Assembly (NCBI GenBank): GCA_021843755.1
Contig: JAKBWB010000017.1
Location: 30,657 to 94,656 of the forward strand
DNA length: 64,000 nucleotides
DNA from: Pseudomonadota bacterium
GTDB lineage: Bacteria; Pseudomonadota; Gammaproteobacteria; Steroidobacterales; Steroidobacteraceae
Direction: 5' to 3'
The translations under genes were made by a program, and so were the position numbers. Of this stretch, positions 26,957 through 35,986 are shown piece after piece; the first letter of the stretch is position 1; each line of letters opens with the position of its first letter. The notes under the pieces are model-generated. The model worked only from the letters and a program-made list of their open reading frames with translations, was not told the origin of the DNA and made no database searches.

Positions 26957-29038
26957 ATGAAAAATCGGGGCGCTGTGTGGGTGTTCGGGCTGCTGCTGAC
27001 GATGCTGTTGGCTCTGCCGGCGGCGCACGCGGCGGAGGGAATGTGGCCGCTGTCGAACCTACCGGTGACCGCTCTGCAGCGGCGCTTCGGCTTCACGCCG
27101 ACGGCGAAGTGGATCCGTCACGTGCAGCTCGCATCCGTACGATTGGCGGGCGGCTGTTCGGGTTCGTTCGTCTCGCCGCACGGGCTGGTGTTGAGCAACC
27201 ATCACTGCGCGGTCGGATGCCTGGAGGGCCTGTCGCGGCCCGGGCAGAATCTCATGGCCCGCTATTTCTATGCCGCCACGCGCAAGGAGGAACCCAAATG
27301 CCCCGCGATGGAAATCGAGCAGCTGGTATCGCTGCAAAACGTGACGGCGGCGGTGAACCGGGCGACGCACGGCAAGAGCGGAGCGGCCTACGCGGCCGCG
27401 ATGCGCGCGGTGTCGAATCATCTCGAGTCCGCCTGCGTGGCCGGCGATGCGCGGCAATGGCGCTGCGAGCTGGTGCGACTCTACCATGGCGGGCAGGACT
27501 GGATGTACAAGTACCGGCGCTATCAGGACGTCAGATTGGTATTCGTGCCGAGCCAGTCGACCTCGTTCTTCGGGGGCTATCCGGATAATTTCAATTATCC
27601 CCGCTACGACTACGACATCAGCCTGCTGCGGGTATACGTGCATGGCAAGCCGGCGCACACGCCGGAGTATTTCCGGCTCTCGGCGCGCGGACCGCACGCG
27701 GGCGAGCTGGTATTCACCTCCGGCAATCCGGGCGCAACCGAGCGCGACGATACGGTCGCGCAGCTGAAGTCGCTGCGCTATCCGGTGTTCCCGCTCTTTC
27801 TGCAGTTCCTCTCGCACCAGCAGGGTCTGCTCGAGGCCTTCTCGGCCGAAAGCGCGCATAACGCCGAGATCGCCGCCGGCCAGCTGTTCTTCGTCGACAA
27901 TGCCATCAAGTCCCTCGATGGGCAGCTCGCGGCTCTGAACGATGCGCGGCAGTTCGCCCGCAAGGTACGTGCCGAGCGGGCCTTGCGCGCCAAGGTATCG
28001 GCCAGTGCGCGGCTCAAACGCGAGTACGGCGGCGCCTGGAAGGCAATCGCCGCGGCCGAGAAGCGCAATGTGGCGATGTTTCTGCCGTACAGCCTGATCG
28101 TCGGAGGGCGGTTTTTCAACGCTCGGCTGTTCAATCTGGCATTCAGCATCGTGCTCGGCGCACATGAGCGGACGCTGCCGGATGCGCAGCGACTGAGCGC
28201 GTATCGCGCTGCGAATCTGCCGCTGCTCGAGCAGCAGCTGTTCTCGGCGGCGCCAGTGCATCCGAGCCTGAACAAGCTCGAGCTGGTCTCGACGCTGACC
28301 ATGATGCGTGACCTGCTGGGCGACGATGCGCCGATCTGCGCGACGCTCTTCGCGCATCGCTCCCCTCGCGCGGTCGCGCTGCGGGCGGTCAACGGCACTC
28401 GTGTCGGGGATGTCTCGGTTCGCAAGGCGCTCTGGAACGGTGGTGAAGCGGCGGTGCGGGCCTCGAGAGACCCGATGATCGTGCTGGCGCGCAAGGTGCT
28501 GCCGTTCTATCTGAAGCTCTACAGGCAGCATGAAGACGAGGTCAGCGCCCCCATCCAGGCGAACACGGCCAGGATCGCCCGTCTGCGCTTCGCGTTGTAT
28601 GGGTCGCGCATCGCCCCCGACGCGACATTCACGGAGCGAGTGTCCTACGGGGTGGTCAAGGGCTGGCTGCGCGATGGCAAGCCGGTTCCGCCGTTCACCA
28701 CCGTGGCGGGACTCTATGCTCGCGCGCGCGATTACAACCCGTTGAAGCTGAGTCCGCAATGGCTCGCGGCGCGGGGCCGGCTCAAACCGACCACACCCAT
28801 GAACTTCGTCTCCAGCAACGACATCGTCGGCGGGAATTCCGGCAGCCCCGTGATTGACCGCCACGGCCGCCTGGTCGGATTGATCTTCGACGGCAACCCG
28901 CCGTCGCTCGGCGGAGCGTTCTGGTACGACGACGCGAACAACAGGGCCGTGGCCGTCGATAGCGCGGTGATTCTCGCAGCGCTGAAGCACGTATATCACG
29001 CCGACGCGCTGGTCAGGGAATTGCGCACGGGGAATTAG
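26957..29038 (+). CDS. S46-family dipeptidyl-peptidase
   Basis: Secreted serine exopeptidase of the DPP7/DPP11 family that removes dipeptides from peptide N-termini in the periplasm. The 693-residue product has a signal peptide (LLLTMLLALPAAHA/AEG), GGCSGSFVSPHGLVLSNHHC with catalytic His83, the candidate Asp in GGYPDNFNYPRYDYD, and the Ser nucleophile in VGGNSGSPVIDR (Ser628). The ATG at 26957 has a GGGAG ribosome site; earlier in-frame codons are unlikely. Whether it prefers hydrophobic (DPP7) or acidic (DPP11) P1 residues is not decided here. Suggests growth on peptides. Confidence 0.92.
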   Translation: MKNRGAVWVFGLLLTMLLALPAAHAAEGMWPLSNLPVTALQRRFGFTPTAKWIRHVQLASVRLAGGCSGSFVSPHGLVLSNHHCAVGCLEGLSRPGQNLMARYFYAATRKEEPKCPAMEIEQLVSLQNVTAAVNRATHGKSGAAYAAAMRAVSNHLESACVAGDARQWRCELVRLYHGGQDWMYKYRRYQDVRLVFVPSQSTSFFGGYPDNFNYPRYDYDISLLRVYVHGKPAHTPEYFRLSARGPHAGELVFTSGNPGATERDDTVAQLKSLRYPVFPLFLQFLSHQQGLLEAFSAESAHNAEIAAGQLFFVDNAIKSLDGQLAALNDARQFARKVRAERALRAKVSASARLKREYGGAWKAIAAAEKRNVAMFLPYSLIVGGRFFNARLFNLAFSIVLGAHERTLPDAQRLSAYRAANLPLLEQQLFSAAPVHPSLNKLELVSTLTMMRDLLGDDAPICATLFAHRSPRAVALRAVNGTRVGDVSVRKALWNGGEAAVRASRDPMIVLARKVLPFYLKLYRQHEDEVSAPIQANTARIARLRFALYGSRIAPDATFTERVSYGVVKGWLRDGKPVPPFTTVAGLYARARDYNPLKLSPQWLAARGRLKPTTPMNFVSSNDIVGGNSGSPVIDRHGRLVGLIFDGNPPSLGGAFWYDDANNRAVAVDSAVILAALKHVYHADALVRELRTGN

Positions 29039-29055
29039 GCTTCGCACGGGGGTAC

Positions 29056-29081
29056 AGCGCCGGCCCTCGGGGGCCGGCGCT
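29056..29081. terminator. Bidirectional hairpin between convergent genes
   Basis: A perfect 10-bp inverted repeat (agcgccggcc / ggccggcgct) with a 6-nt loop, placed between the stop of the S46 peptidase and the stop of the LVIVD protein. It lacks a clear T-run, so termination strength is uncertain. Confidence 0.6.
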
Positions 29082-29112
29082 GGCGGAATTGCGGCCCGAA
29101 GGCGGCCGCGGC

Positions 29113-29967
29113 TCAGTCTTGATAGTCCTCGTTCCCGGGCGTGGGGAGCGGGTGCAGACGCGCGATCGCCGCCTGATTCTGGAACTCGAGCACGTAGAAT
29201 CCGCCATGGCTCGATGTGACCCAGAGGTACAGTCGATGATGCCGCCAGACGAAGCGACTGTGGGCCTTGGACCAGGCAAAGTTGATCGGCGGGCGGACTC
29301 CCTGAAACACGTTGAGCAGTGATCCCGGGTCGATCTCGGTGGGGACCGGCGGGGCGGGACCGACGAAATAGGCGATCTCCCGAGGGCGGCTCGGATCATG
29401 AATATCGAATACCCGAATGCCCGCCTGATGAGCAGAGCAGGCGAGCAGCTTGGCATCCAGCGGGTTGTCGAAGGTGCAGTCGTGCACGCTGTAGCCGTAA
29501 CCGCCCATCGTGACCGTGATGTCGTGCTCCGTCAGCGCGCAGTTCGCCGGATCGTCGAGATGCGTCACGTACCGCGGCGCGTGAGGATTTGAGACGTCGA
29601 GGACCTGGATGCCGGGGTGGATCAGCGGCGGCACGCCCCGCTGGCCGGCCTCATAGCCCTCCGTGGTGACGTAGGCGCAGTGGCCGTACCACAAGAGCTG
29701 ATGGCCAGCCCCCTGGCCGGCGTATTCACCGACGATGGCAAGATTGCAGTTGTACGGGCGCTTGGACCCGCCGCTTGCGCGCTCGGCGCTCGTCAGCTGG
29801 CCGTCGAGGCCGCGTTCGGTCCGGTCGCCGGCGTGGCACCTCGGGGGGGCTACGGGGCCCATGAATGGAGCGTGCGCCTGCGCCACCGCGGGCATCGCGG
29901 CGATGCCGAGGATGCTGGCGGCGAGCGCAAGGCCGCCAGCGCGAATGATCCGACAGACCTGATGCAT
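29113..29967 (-). CDS. Exported LVIVD-repeat protein, shorter than relatives
   Basis: A 284-residue secreted protein. The signal peptide ends AVAQA/HA. Repeats of the LVIVD type (beta-propeller-like) are visible: HPGIQVLDVSNPHAPRYVTHL and QAGIRVFDIHDPSRPREIAY, with SVHDCTFDNPLDAKLLACSA between them. The C-terminal part, SRFVWRHHRLYLWVTSSHGGFYVLEF, is the usual end of this family. Many relatives are 400 residues or longer with additional repeats, so some internal repeats may have been lost here. Function is unknown. Convergent with the peptidase gene. Confidence 0.75.
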   Translation of the reverse strand: MHQVCRIIRAGGLALAASILGIAAMPAVAQAHAPFMGPVAPPRCHAGDRTERGLDGQLTSAERASGGSKRPYNCNLAIVGEYAGQGAGHQLLWYGHCAYVTTEGYEAGQRGVPPLIHPGIQVLDVSNPHAPRYVTHLDDPANCALTEHDITVTMGGYGYSVHDCTFDNPLDAKLLACSAHQAGIRVFDIHDPSRPREIAYFVGPAPPVPTEIDPGSLLNVFQGVRPPINFAWSKAHSRFVWRHHRLYLWVTSSHGGFYVLEFQNQAAIARLHPLPTPGNEDYQD

Positions 29968-30032
29968 GGTGAGCCTCGCGGGATCTGCTGTGACAGGTGA
30001 GGAAGGAAGCTGCGCGCCGAACCCGACAGTGA

Positions 30033-30240
30033 TCAGCGCAAATGATAGCGGATGGTTGCATAGACATAACGCCCGCGCGGATCGCCGTACGTGAGATCGT
30101 ATCCGCCGACGAAGTTGTTGGCAAACGACGCGGAGTTGGCGTAAACGTGTGACGCCATCGGACGATCGTCATCCTGCCGGCTTCTCCAACCTGTGACAGT
30201 CCTATATTGAGCACATTGGTCCATGTGCCGTTGTCGCGTG
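30033..30240 (-). pseudogene. TonB-dependent receptor, C-terminal remnant
   Basis: Only the last 60 or so residues of an outer-membrane TonB-dependent receptor survive. One frame gives SFANNFVGGYDLTYGDPRGR and the final strand RYVYATIRYHLR ending in an aromatic/Arg terminus as expected for these barrels. Slightly upstream, a second frame gives NGTWTNVLNIGLSQV, which fits the same protein, so there is also a frameshift. It is fused to a broken sigma factor gene. Confidence 0.6.
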
Positions 30241-30555
30241 CACCTTTGGGGCGAGACTCTCGAGCGCGCGTGTCAGCGCTTCGAGACACTGCTCGCCATG
30301 GGCCTGCAGCAGCGGATCGGTGTCGGGGGAGGCCGGCAGCTGGGCGGGCAGTTCATCGATCTGCGCCGACGGCGGGATGGCCGAGTTCTGCATGGCATGC
30401 TGCTGCGCGACGTGTAAAGCGACCGTAAACAGGTAGGCCTCGGGCGAGCGGACCACCTCCTGATCGGGGATCCTCAGCATGCGCAGGAAGACTTCCTGGG
30501 TCAGATCCGGGATGTCCGCGCGGTTGTGCACCCGGAATGCGAAAAAACGCCGCAA
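30202..30555 (-). pseudogene. FecI-type ECF sigma factor, truncated
   Basis: N-terminal sigma region 2 is recognisable: FFAFRVHNRADIPDLTQEVFLRMLRI and SPEAYLFTVALHVAQQHA. The linker continues to LESLAPKVHAT, which in intact FecI-like factors begins region 4. The -35-binding HTH is missing: after KVHAT the frame runs into TonB-receptor sequence and stops at 30202. Starting codon is a TTG at 30555 or upstream. In intact loci this factor is followed by a FecR anti-sigma gene and a TonB-dependent receptor. Here everything between region 4 and the receptor C-terminus has been deleted. Confidence 0.75.
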
Positions 30556-31017
30556 TTTCCCACTCTGAGAGTGGACCAGCGAAGCGGCCAGATGGGATGA
30601 CTTATCCGTTGGCAGGTTCGAGCGGCGGTGGCGACGCCATGCGTCTGTGTGCTTAAGAGCACTTCCAGCGGCAGTTTATACCCCTGTGACCCAAGTCTGT
30701 TTCGAGCGCCGCTGCCGGATGTGGCACATCGGAGCGGCCGCCGGTGGAGGGCAGGAGACGTACGTCGCGTGCAACGTCGCGACGGCGGAACGGGCGGCCG
30801 ACGAGAAGAAGAGTACGTATATCTAGAAATATCAATGTATTGTGAGACTATTATGATAACTTACAGCGGCATAGCGATCAGGGCGGCCGCAATCGCGCAC
30901 ACCGCTCGGGGCGGCCGCAGGCCCCATCACGACAGCCAGCGGGCGAAACTCATCGGTACGGCCCTCGGGTGGAGCTCGCGCGCGGAGCCCGGGTGATGCC
31001 CTACCGCGACCCCGGGG
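30556..31017. other. Intergenic stretch without recognisable gene
   Basis: 460 bp between the broken sigma factor and the esterase. Open frames here have no recognisable similarity. A short AT-rich patch at about 30810-30865 (atatctagaaatatcaatgt) is out of character with the GC-rich surroundings and may be promoter-like or foreign. Confidence 0.4.
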
Positions 31018-32646
31018 TCAATGGAACGGCACGGCGGCCAGGGCTTTCCATTGGGCGGGCGCATTCGGATGGGCGCGCAGATACATTTGCGCCGCGATAG
31101 TGTCGAACAGCGCCATGTGATCGCCATCCTTCCAATAGAGATTGAAGTGGGTGCGCCCCTTGCGGAACGTGAAGTGGGCGTGGGCGTCGAGTTTGCTGAG
31201 CACGGTGTCGAGATCGCGGGCGGATTCGTTGAGATAAAAGGTGTCCGCCGTTCCGACATAGACGTGAATCTTGCCCCTGAGGTAGGGTCCGCGCCGCGCC
31301 CAGGTCGCCTTGAGAATGTGGGCCAGATCGTAATGGGTGCGCCAGTACGCGACCACCTTGGGATTCACATCGCCGCTCTTGCGGTCGAACATCGGCTCGG
31401 GACGTCCGCCGGGGCCGCGCGGCGAGAACACCCAGTCGAACGAGGCCAGCTGTCCGCCGTATGGACCGAGGACGTTCTCGAGCTTGGCGAATTGCTCGAA
31501 CGTCTCGATCACTTTGCCGTGCATGCGCACCAGCGGGTAGGGCTGGCCATCGGGCTTGCGATAGACGTTGGCGTGCCGCCCATACAGATCGATGCCGGTG
31601 AAGTTATGGAAGTCGCTCGGATCGGGCGAGGTGGACCACGTGCCGCCGAAGAGGCGCGGGTAGTTGATCTGCAATTGCAGGGTCGCCCAGCCGCCGGAGG
31701 AGTGGCCTTGCAGGAAGCGGTCGCGGGCATGATCCAGCATCCGGAAGTGGGACTGGATCCACGGGATGTATTCCGCCGTCAAAGCGGTGCCCCACGGGCC
31801 GTCGTTGACCGAATTGGCGAACTCGTGCGTTCCGGTGGGCAGATGCTCATCGAGCATGACCCAGATCATCGGCGGCATCTTGCCCGCGGCCATGCGCTCG
31901 TAGATCTTGATGCCCATGAGCTTGCAGTAAGGCAGCGTCCCGCCGAATCCGTGCGTCCAGTAGACCGTCGGATAACGCAAAGCGGCATGGCGGTGATAGC
32001 CCGGAGGCAATACGACCCAGGCGCGGATGAACTGCGGACGCCCCCAGAACTTCGTGAGGACGGCGCTCTGCTCCGTCGCGAGGCGCAGATGCGTGGCCGC
32101 CTGTTGGTCCTGAGGACTCAACTTGCGCGGCGCACGCGCTGGAACGACCTCATCCAGCGAGAGTCGGGGCTCTACGCCCCGGCCAGGTGTCCAGTCCTTC
32201 AGGGTGAGGACGGGACTGATCAGATCGCCGGCCGTGAGGCCACTGTAGTTATATGTGTGATCGACATCGAGGACGGCTTGGACTTGATAGGTGCCGGCGT
32301 GCAGATCGGAGAATGGCTTGGGGAACGCACTGTGATCGGTGTCGATGTCGATGCTGGCGCCGGGCTCGAGATCGTGCACGGTGCGGGCGGCGACCCAGGT
32401 TGCGTCGGGGCGCCACTCGTTGATCGACACCCGCTTGGCGCCGGTCCCTCGGGCAATGAAGACCAGCAGGCGCCCGGACACGGGGGTATGGACCGCGGTT
32501 CCGGCGGTAATGCCGAAGAACAGATGCGGGGTCAGGGTCGTGGGCTTGTGCGCACATGCCGTGAGAGAGGCGCAGGCCGCGAAGAGTCCCACAGCCACAG
32601 AGGCGCGAAACCACCTCGCGGGAGAGGCGCTAGGCTGATTTGGCAT
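31018..32646 (-). CDS. Putative esterase lipoprotein (alpha/beta hydrolase)
   Basis: A 542-residue protein of the putative-esterase (enterochelin esterase/Esterase D-like) group. The N-terminal signal ends in a lipobox-like SLTAC, so it is probably a lipoprotein. An N-terminal beta-sandwich-like region (about 40-170) is followed by the hydrolase domain: YPTVYWTHGFGG, PPMIWVMLDEHLPTG, the nucleophile elbow LQGHSSGGWATLQ and a C-terminal DGDHMALFD holding a candidate His. Substrate unknown; a carbohydrate or siderophore ester is possible for the family. It faces away from the neighbouring fragments and is intact. Confidence 0.75.
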   Translation of the reverse strand: MPNQPSASPARWFRASVAVGLFAACASLTACAHKPTTLTPHLFFGITAGTAVHTPVSGRLLVFIARGTGAKRVSINEWRPDATWVAARTVHDLEPGASIDIDTDHSAFPKPFSDLHAGTYQVQAVLDVDHTYNYSGLTAGDLISPVLTLKDWTPGRGVEPRLSLDEVVPARAPRKLSPQDQQAATHLRLATEQSAVLTKFWGRPQFIRAWVVLPPGYHRHAALRYPTVYWTHGFGGTLPYCKLMGIKIYERMAAGKMPPMIWVMLDEHLPTGTHEFANSVNDGPWGTALTAEYIPWIQSHFRMLDHARDRFLQGHSSGGWATLQLQINYPRLFGGTWSTSPDPSDFHNFTGIDLYGRHANVYRKPDGQPYPLVRMHGKVIETFEQFAKLENVLGPYGGQLASFDWVFSPRGPGGRPEPMFDRKSGDVNPKVVAYWRTHYDLAHILKATWARRGPYLRGKIHVYVGTADTFYLNESARDLDTVLSKLDAHAHFTFRKGRTHFNLYWKDGDHMALFDTIAAQMYLRAHPNAPAQWKALAAVPFH

Positions 32647-33200
32647 GACATGATCCCCCTGGACGATGCATGAATTCTACGCGCCGCATAGGCACACACC
32701 GCGTGCCGAGCCGTCGTTCGTCGACTCGTGACAACGACATGTCGCGCTTTACCGGACCGATGGCGAGCGACGGGGGCACGTGCGCTAACCCTCAGATGCG
32801 CGGCCGGCGTCCGGGCCGCGCGCATCGGCCGGATCAGGTCGCGGGCGGCAGGAGAGAACGGGCCGTTGCCATCGAAGCTGTTGGACAGCGTGCGCGTGGA
32901 TCGAAATAGCCGAGGGGCATGCCGTTGGAGAGTTTCCATGGGCAGCCCAGTCGACACGAGCCGCCGGTGCGGGCGAGTCGGCGTGTGCGAGCGGTTCCGG
33001 TAACGTCCCGAGCCGCCGCACTCTCAATGAAACTCAACATAATCAATTTGTTACAGTGTTATAGTCAAGTGTCGCCGAGGCATGGTCCGTGCCCCGGTTC
33101 CGCGTGCAGGTCGGATCAAGGGTGGCAAGTGGCCCGAGCGCGCGGACGGTATCCGCGTAAGGAGTTGACCCGGACCTGTGGCGCCGGGATGCTAAAGCGC
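32647..33200. other. Intergenic stretch without recognisable gene
   Basis: 550 bp with no convincing gene. Positions about 33028-33075 are markedly AT-rich (atgaaactcaacataatcaa, then tttgttacagtgttatagtc) and could hold promoters for the sialidase-like remnant downstream. Confidence 0.4.
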
Positions 33201-33322
33201 ATGGCCTCGACACTGTGGATCGGGACGCGTAAGGGCGCCTTTGCGCTGCGTCCAGACGTGCGCCGGCGGGGTTGGAAACTGTCCGGACCGCAGATTCTCG
33301 GTCACATCATTCACCACGGAAC
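33201..33322 (+). pseudogene. Sialidase/WD40-like exo-enzyme, N-terminal fragment
   Basis: The frame from ATG 33201 gives MASTLWIGTRKGAFALRPD, RRRGWKLSGPQILGHIIHH, which matches the first 40 residues of a family of bacterial beta-propeller proteins annotated as exo-alpha-sialidases (LWIGTRKG... W...GP). After HHGT the similarity ends abruptly and unrelated sequence follows. About nine tenths of the gene are missing, so this is a deletion remnant. No function is expected. Confidence 0.5.
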
Positions 33323-33516
33323 GAGCACGGAGGCGAGTGACCCCGCCGGTATGAGCCATTTGCGCAACGTCCGCGCACGCCAGCCCTCCCGGCGGTGCGC
33401 GCGCGGCGAAGCAGCGGGCATGTTTCCGTCCTCTGTCCTGCCCGTCACGGCGGATCGCTGATCTGTGCAGGACCAGGCCCTGTCGGATCGGGGCTCGGCG
33501 CTGCGAACGGGATGAT

Positions 33517-34596
33517 TCACCGCGCGGGAGCGATCCGGATGTCTCCCCCGGACGCATGCAGCGAGATGCGCGCGCCACCGCTCCCAATCGTCCCCGACAG
33601 CCGAGTGCCGGACTTAAGGCGGGGCGCGCTGAACGGAAAGTCGCAGGTCACGCTGCCGCCGCTTGAGCTCGCGTCGAGCGACGCGCCGACGTTGCGCGGC
33701 AGCAGGACATCGATATCGCCGCCGCCACTTCTGAAGCTGATGCCATCGTTGCCGCGCAACCGCGCCCAGACGCTGCCGCCGCCGGTGAGGCCCTGGACTT
33801 TCCCGGTGTCATTCAGCATGTCGATGTCTCCACCGCCGGTGCGCAGGTCCATGGTGCCTGTCGAATCGGCGATGTGAATGTCCCCGCCCGCGGAACTCAT
33901 GGTTGCCGGCCCTGTGTCGTTCTTCACCCGGATAGCGCCGCCGCCGGCATGCAGCTCGAGCGCGCCGTTCGAATCCTCGATTTGAATGTCTCCGCCCGAG
34001 GCGCGCAAATAGGCGGGTCCTTTCAGGTACTTGACTCCGATGTCACCGCCGGAGGTCTGCGCATGGACGTCTCCGGAGACATGTTGCAGGCGGGCGTCAC
34101 CACCCGCGGTGTGCACCCGGATCTTGCCCGCGACGCCGGTGATGCTGATGTCACCGCCCGAGCTCGCTGCACGCACGGGGGCATTCAGATCGCGGACACG
34201 GACATTGCCACCGGAAGTCCGAAGATCAACGGGGTAATCACGCGGCACCTCGACGGTAAATCGGACGTCGTTTCTTTGGAAGAACGCGAAATGAAACCAG
34301 TCGTCCACATGACTGTGGGCAAGATGCGCCGAGACCGTCACGCCGGCGGCCGTTTCCGTTGCCGTGATGTGTACGCGATTGAGAAAGGACTTCGTGCCGG
34401 TCAATTGCGCGCGAACGGTGACTTTGCGGGTGGAGCTGCCGAGGACGTGCACCGAGCCGACCTGGGTGTGAACCGTCAGTCGCCCGTTGCTCGGGGCGCT
34501 GAACTGCTTTTCGTAGGTTCTATGCGCGGCGAGTGCGGCGGGGGCGGCGAGCATCGCGGTAATGAGTACCATCACGGTGAGGATCGGTCGGGGCAT
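33517..34596 (-). CDS. Exported DUF4097-type beta-repeat protein
   Basis: A 359-residue exported protein (signal peptide MPRPILTVMVLITAMLAAPAALA). The start at 34596 is supported by AAGGAG upstream. After the signal the sequence is a regular series of about ten short beta repeats, each ending in SGGDI-, AGGDA- or GGGSV-like turns (SGGNVRVRD, SGGDISITG, AGGDARLQH, SGGDIGVKY, SGGDIQIED). This pattern is typical of DUF4097/adhesin-like right-handed beta-helices. Function of the family is unknown; it is likely periplasmic or surface-attached. Confidence 0.8.
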   Translation of the reverse strand: MPRPILTVMVLITAMLAAPAALAAHRTYEKQFSAPSNGRLTVHTQVGSVHVLGSSTRKVTVRAQLTGTKSFLNRVHITATETAAGVTVSAHLAHSHVDDWFHFAFFQRNDVRFTVEVPRDYPVDLRTSGGNVRVRDLNAPVRAASSGGDISITGVAGKIRVHTAGGDARLQHVSGDVHAQTSGGDIGVKYLKGPAYLRASGGDIQIEDSNGALELHAGGGAIRVKNDTGPATMSSAGGDIHIADSTGTMDLRTGGGDIDMLNDTGKVQGLTGGGSVWARLRGNDGISFRSGGGDIDVLLPRNVGASLDASSSGGSVTCDFPFSAPRLKSGTRLSGTIGSGGARISLHASGGDIRIAPAR

Positions 34597-35066
34597 GGGG
34601 GACTCCTTCGATGAATGCGTCAAAGGCAATGTATGGGCTTGGATGATGTGGGCCCGGGTCGAGCCGCTGGCGGATGTGTGCGGCGAGTACCGGAATATCT
34701 GCGGCGAAACATGCCCCTAAAACACCGAGGTCCTCGAGAAGTTGCAGCCCCGGCTGCTCAATCCCGCGAGGGACGAGATCGAGGACACGAAAACCCGCCA
34801 GTCCGAGCGAGCGCGAGCAGCGGGGGGGAGGGCTATGGCATGGAACATCCGGGGCTTGGGCGGCAGGCAGGGGACCCGCAGTGCCGCAGAGCCGTTGAGC
34901 GGATGACGGCTCGCGCGCCCCGGCGCGGAATCGGCTCGAATCCGAGGACGTGCGCCGCCCCGTGAGCCGCAGGGGCCGCGGATGGCCGTGCCCGGCGGTC
35001 GATTGCTCGCCGAACTGGTGGACTGCGTCACAGGCGTGCCGCACAGCGCTGGACTACCCTTGGCTC
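34597..35066. other. Intergenic stretch without recognisable gene
   Basis: 470 bp between the divergent DUF4097 and SRAP genes. Open frames on both strands are GC-rich but show no recognisable family or ribosome sites. It probably contains promoters for both neighbours and decayed sequence. Confidence 0.4.
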
Positions 35067-35843
35067 ATGTGCGAGCGATATGTCCTGCCGGATCAGGGCG
35101 TGGCCGAGCGGGAGCTGGCCCCCGAGTCCAAGTGGTGGCGCTTCTCGGCAAGCTTCAACGTTGCGCCGGCGCGCTACGTTCCAGCCGTGCGCCTGCATGA
35201 GGGGCACTCCGAGGCCGTCATGATGCGCTGGGGGCTCATCCCGGCGTGGGCGAACGGCGATGAATCCTCGGGACACTGGTTACGGCTCGCGAGTGCGAAT
35301 CTCGAAAACGGTCCGCTGTTCCGCGGGCCGTGGCTGAACGGCCAGCGCTGCATTCTGCCGTTCGCCGGCTTCTACACGTGGCGCTTGACGCCCGCCGGAT
35401 ACCGACAGCCTTACTTCGTGCACGTCAACGGCCGATCGGTCTTTGCCGTGGCCGGGATCTGGGACCGCACGGAGAGCGACGACGGCGATGTCATCGAGGG
35501 TTGCGCGATCCTCACGGTCCCGGCCAGCGCGCCGCTCAAATCGATTCAGACGGCGACGCAGGACATGCCGGCCATCATACGCAGCGAAGACTGCGACCCC
35601 TGGCTTCGCGGCACCCCCGTTGAGGCACGGGCGCTGCTACGCACGGCGCCGCCGACGCTGCTGCGCAGTCACGCGGTCAGTCCGCGCATCAATTCCCTGG
35701 CGTGCGACGATGCCACTCTGGTGCAGGCGGTCGGGGAACGCCCTGGGCAGGAGTGCGTTCGCGTGTTAGACCGAATTATGGACGCCTCGTTAAAGCATTC
35801 CGCGGGCACTTCAGCGGCGGGCTTGTCGCCACTACCGTATTGA
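35067..35843 (+). CDS. SRAP-domain protein (YedK/HMCES family), atypical active site
   Basis: A 258-residue member of the SOS-response-associated peptidase family, which in E. coli YedK caps abasic sites in single-stranded DNA through Cys2. The Met-Cys start (MCERYVLPDQ), FNVAPARYVP, MMRWGLIPAWA, LPFAGFYTW and VFAVAGIWDR keep the fold. Two catalytic positions differ: the Glu of GF(Y/F)EW is Thr (GFYTW) and the HD of the usual HDRMP is replaced (TQDMPAI). Cys2 is retained. Cross-linking to abasic DNA could persist while autoproteolysis or reversal is altered. Convergent with the next gene. Confidence 0.85.
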   Translation: MCERYVLPDQGVAERELAPESKWWRFSASFNVAPARYVPAVRLHEGHSEAVMMRWGLIPAWANGDESSGHWLRLASANLENGPLFRGPWLNGQRCILPFAGFYTWRLTPAGYRQPYFVHVNGRSVFAVAGIWDRTESDDGDVIEGCAILTVPASAPLKSIQTATQDMPAIIRSEDCDPWLRGTPVEARALLRTAPPTLLRSHAVSPRINSLACDDATLVQAVGERPGQECVRVLDRIMDASLKHSAGTSAAGLSPLPY

Positions 35844-35986
35844 TACGCCGGATCCGGGCCGGCCGATCCGTCCACCGCAAGCAGTACGCTCCTGATCAAT
35901 TCTTGGCATTCCCTTTTGTGCCCACGCTCGGGGGCATCGGTTGCCTCCAGCGCCAGCGACCGGTGTGGTGGTCGCCCATGGACACT

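Noticed and set aside
27059..29047. A 662-codon minus-strand frame opposite the S46 peptidase
   Set aside because: Arg/His-rich shadow of a strongly supported gene; no family features.
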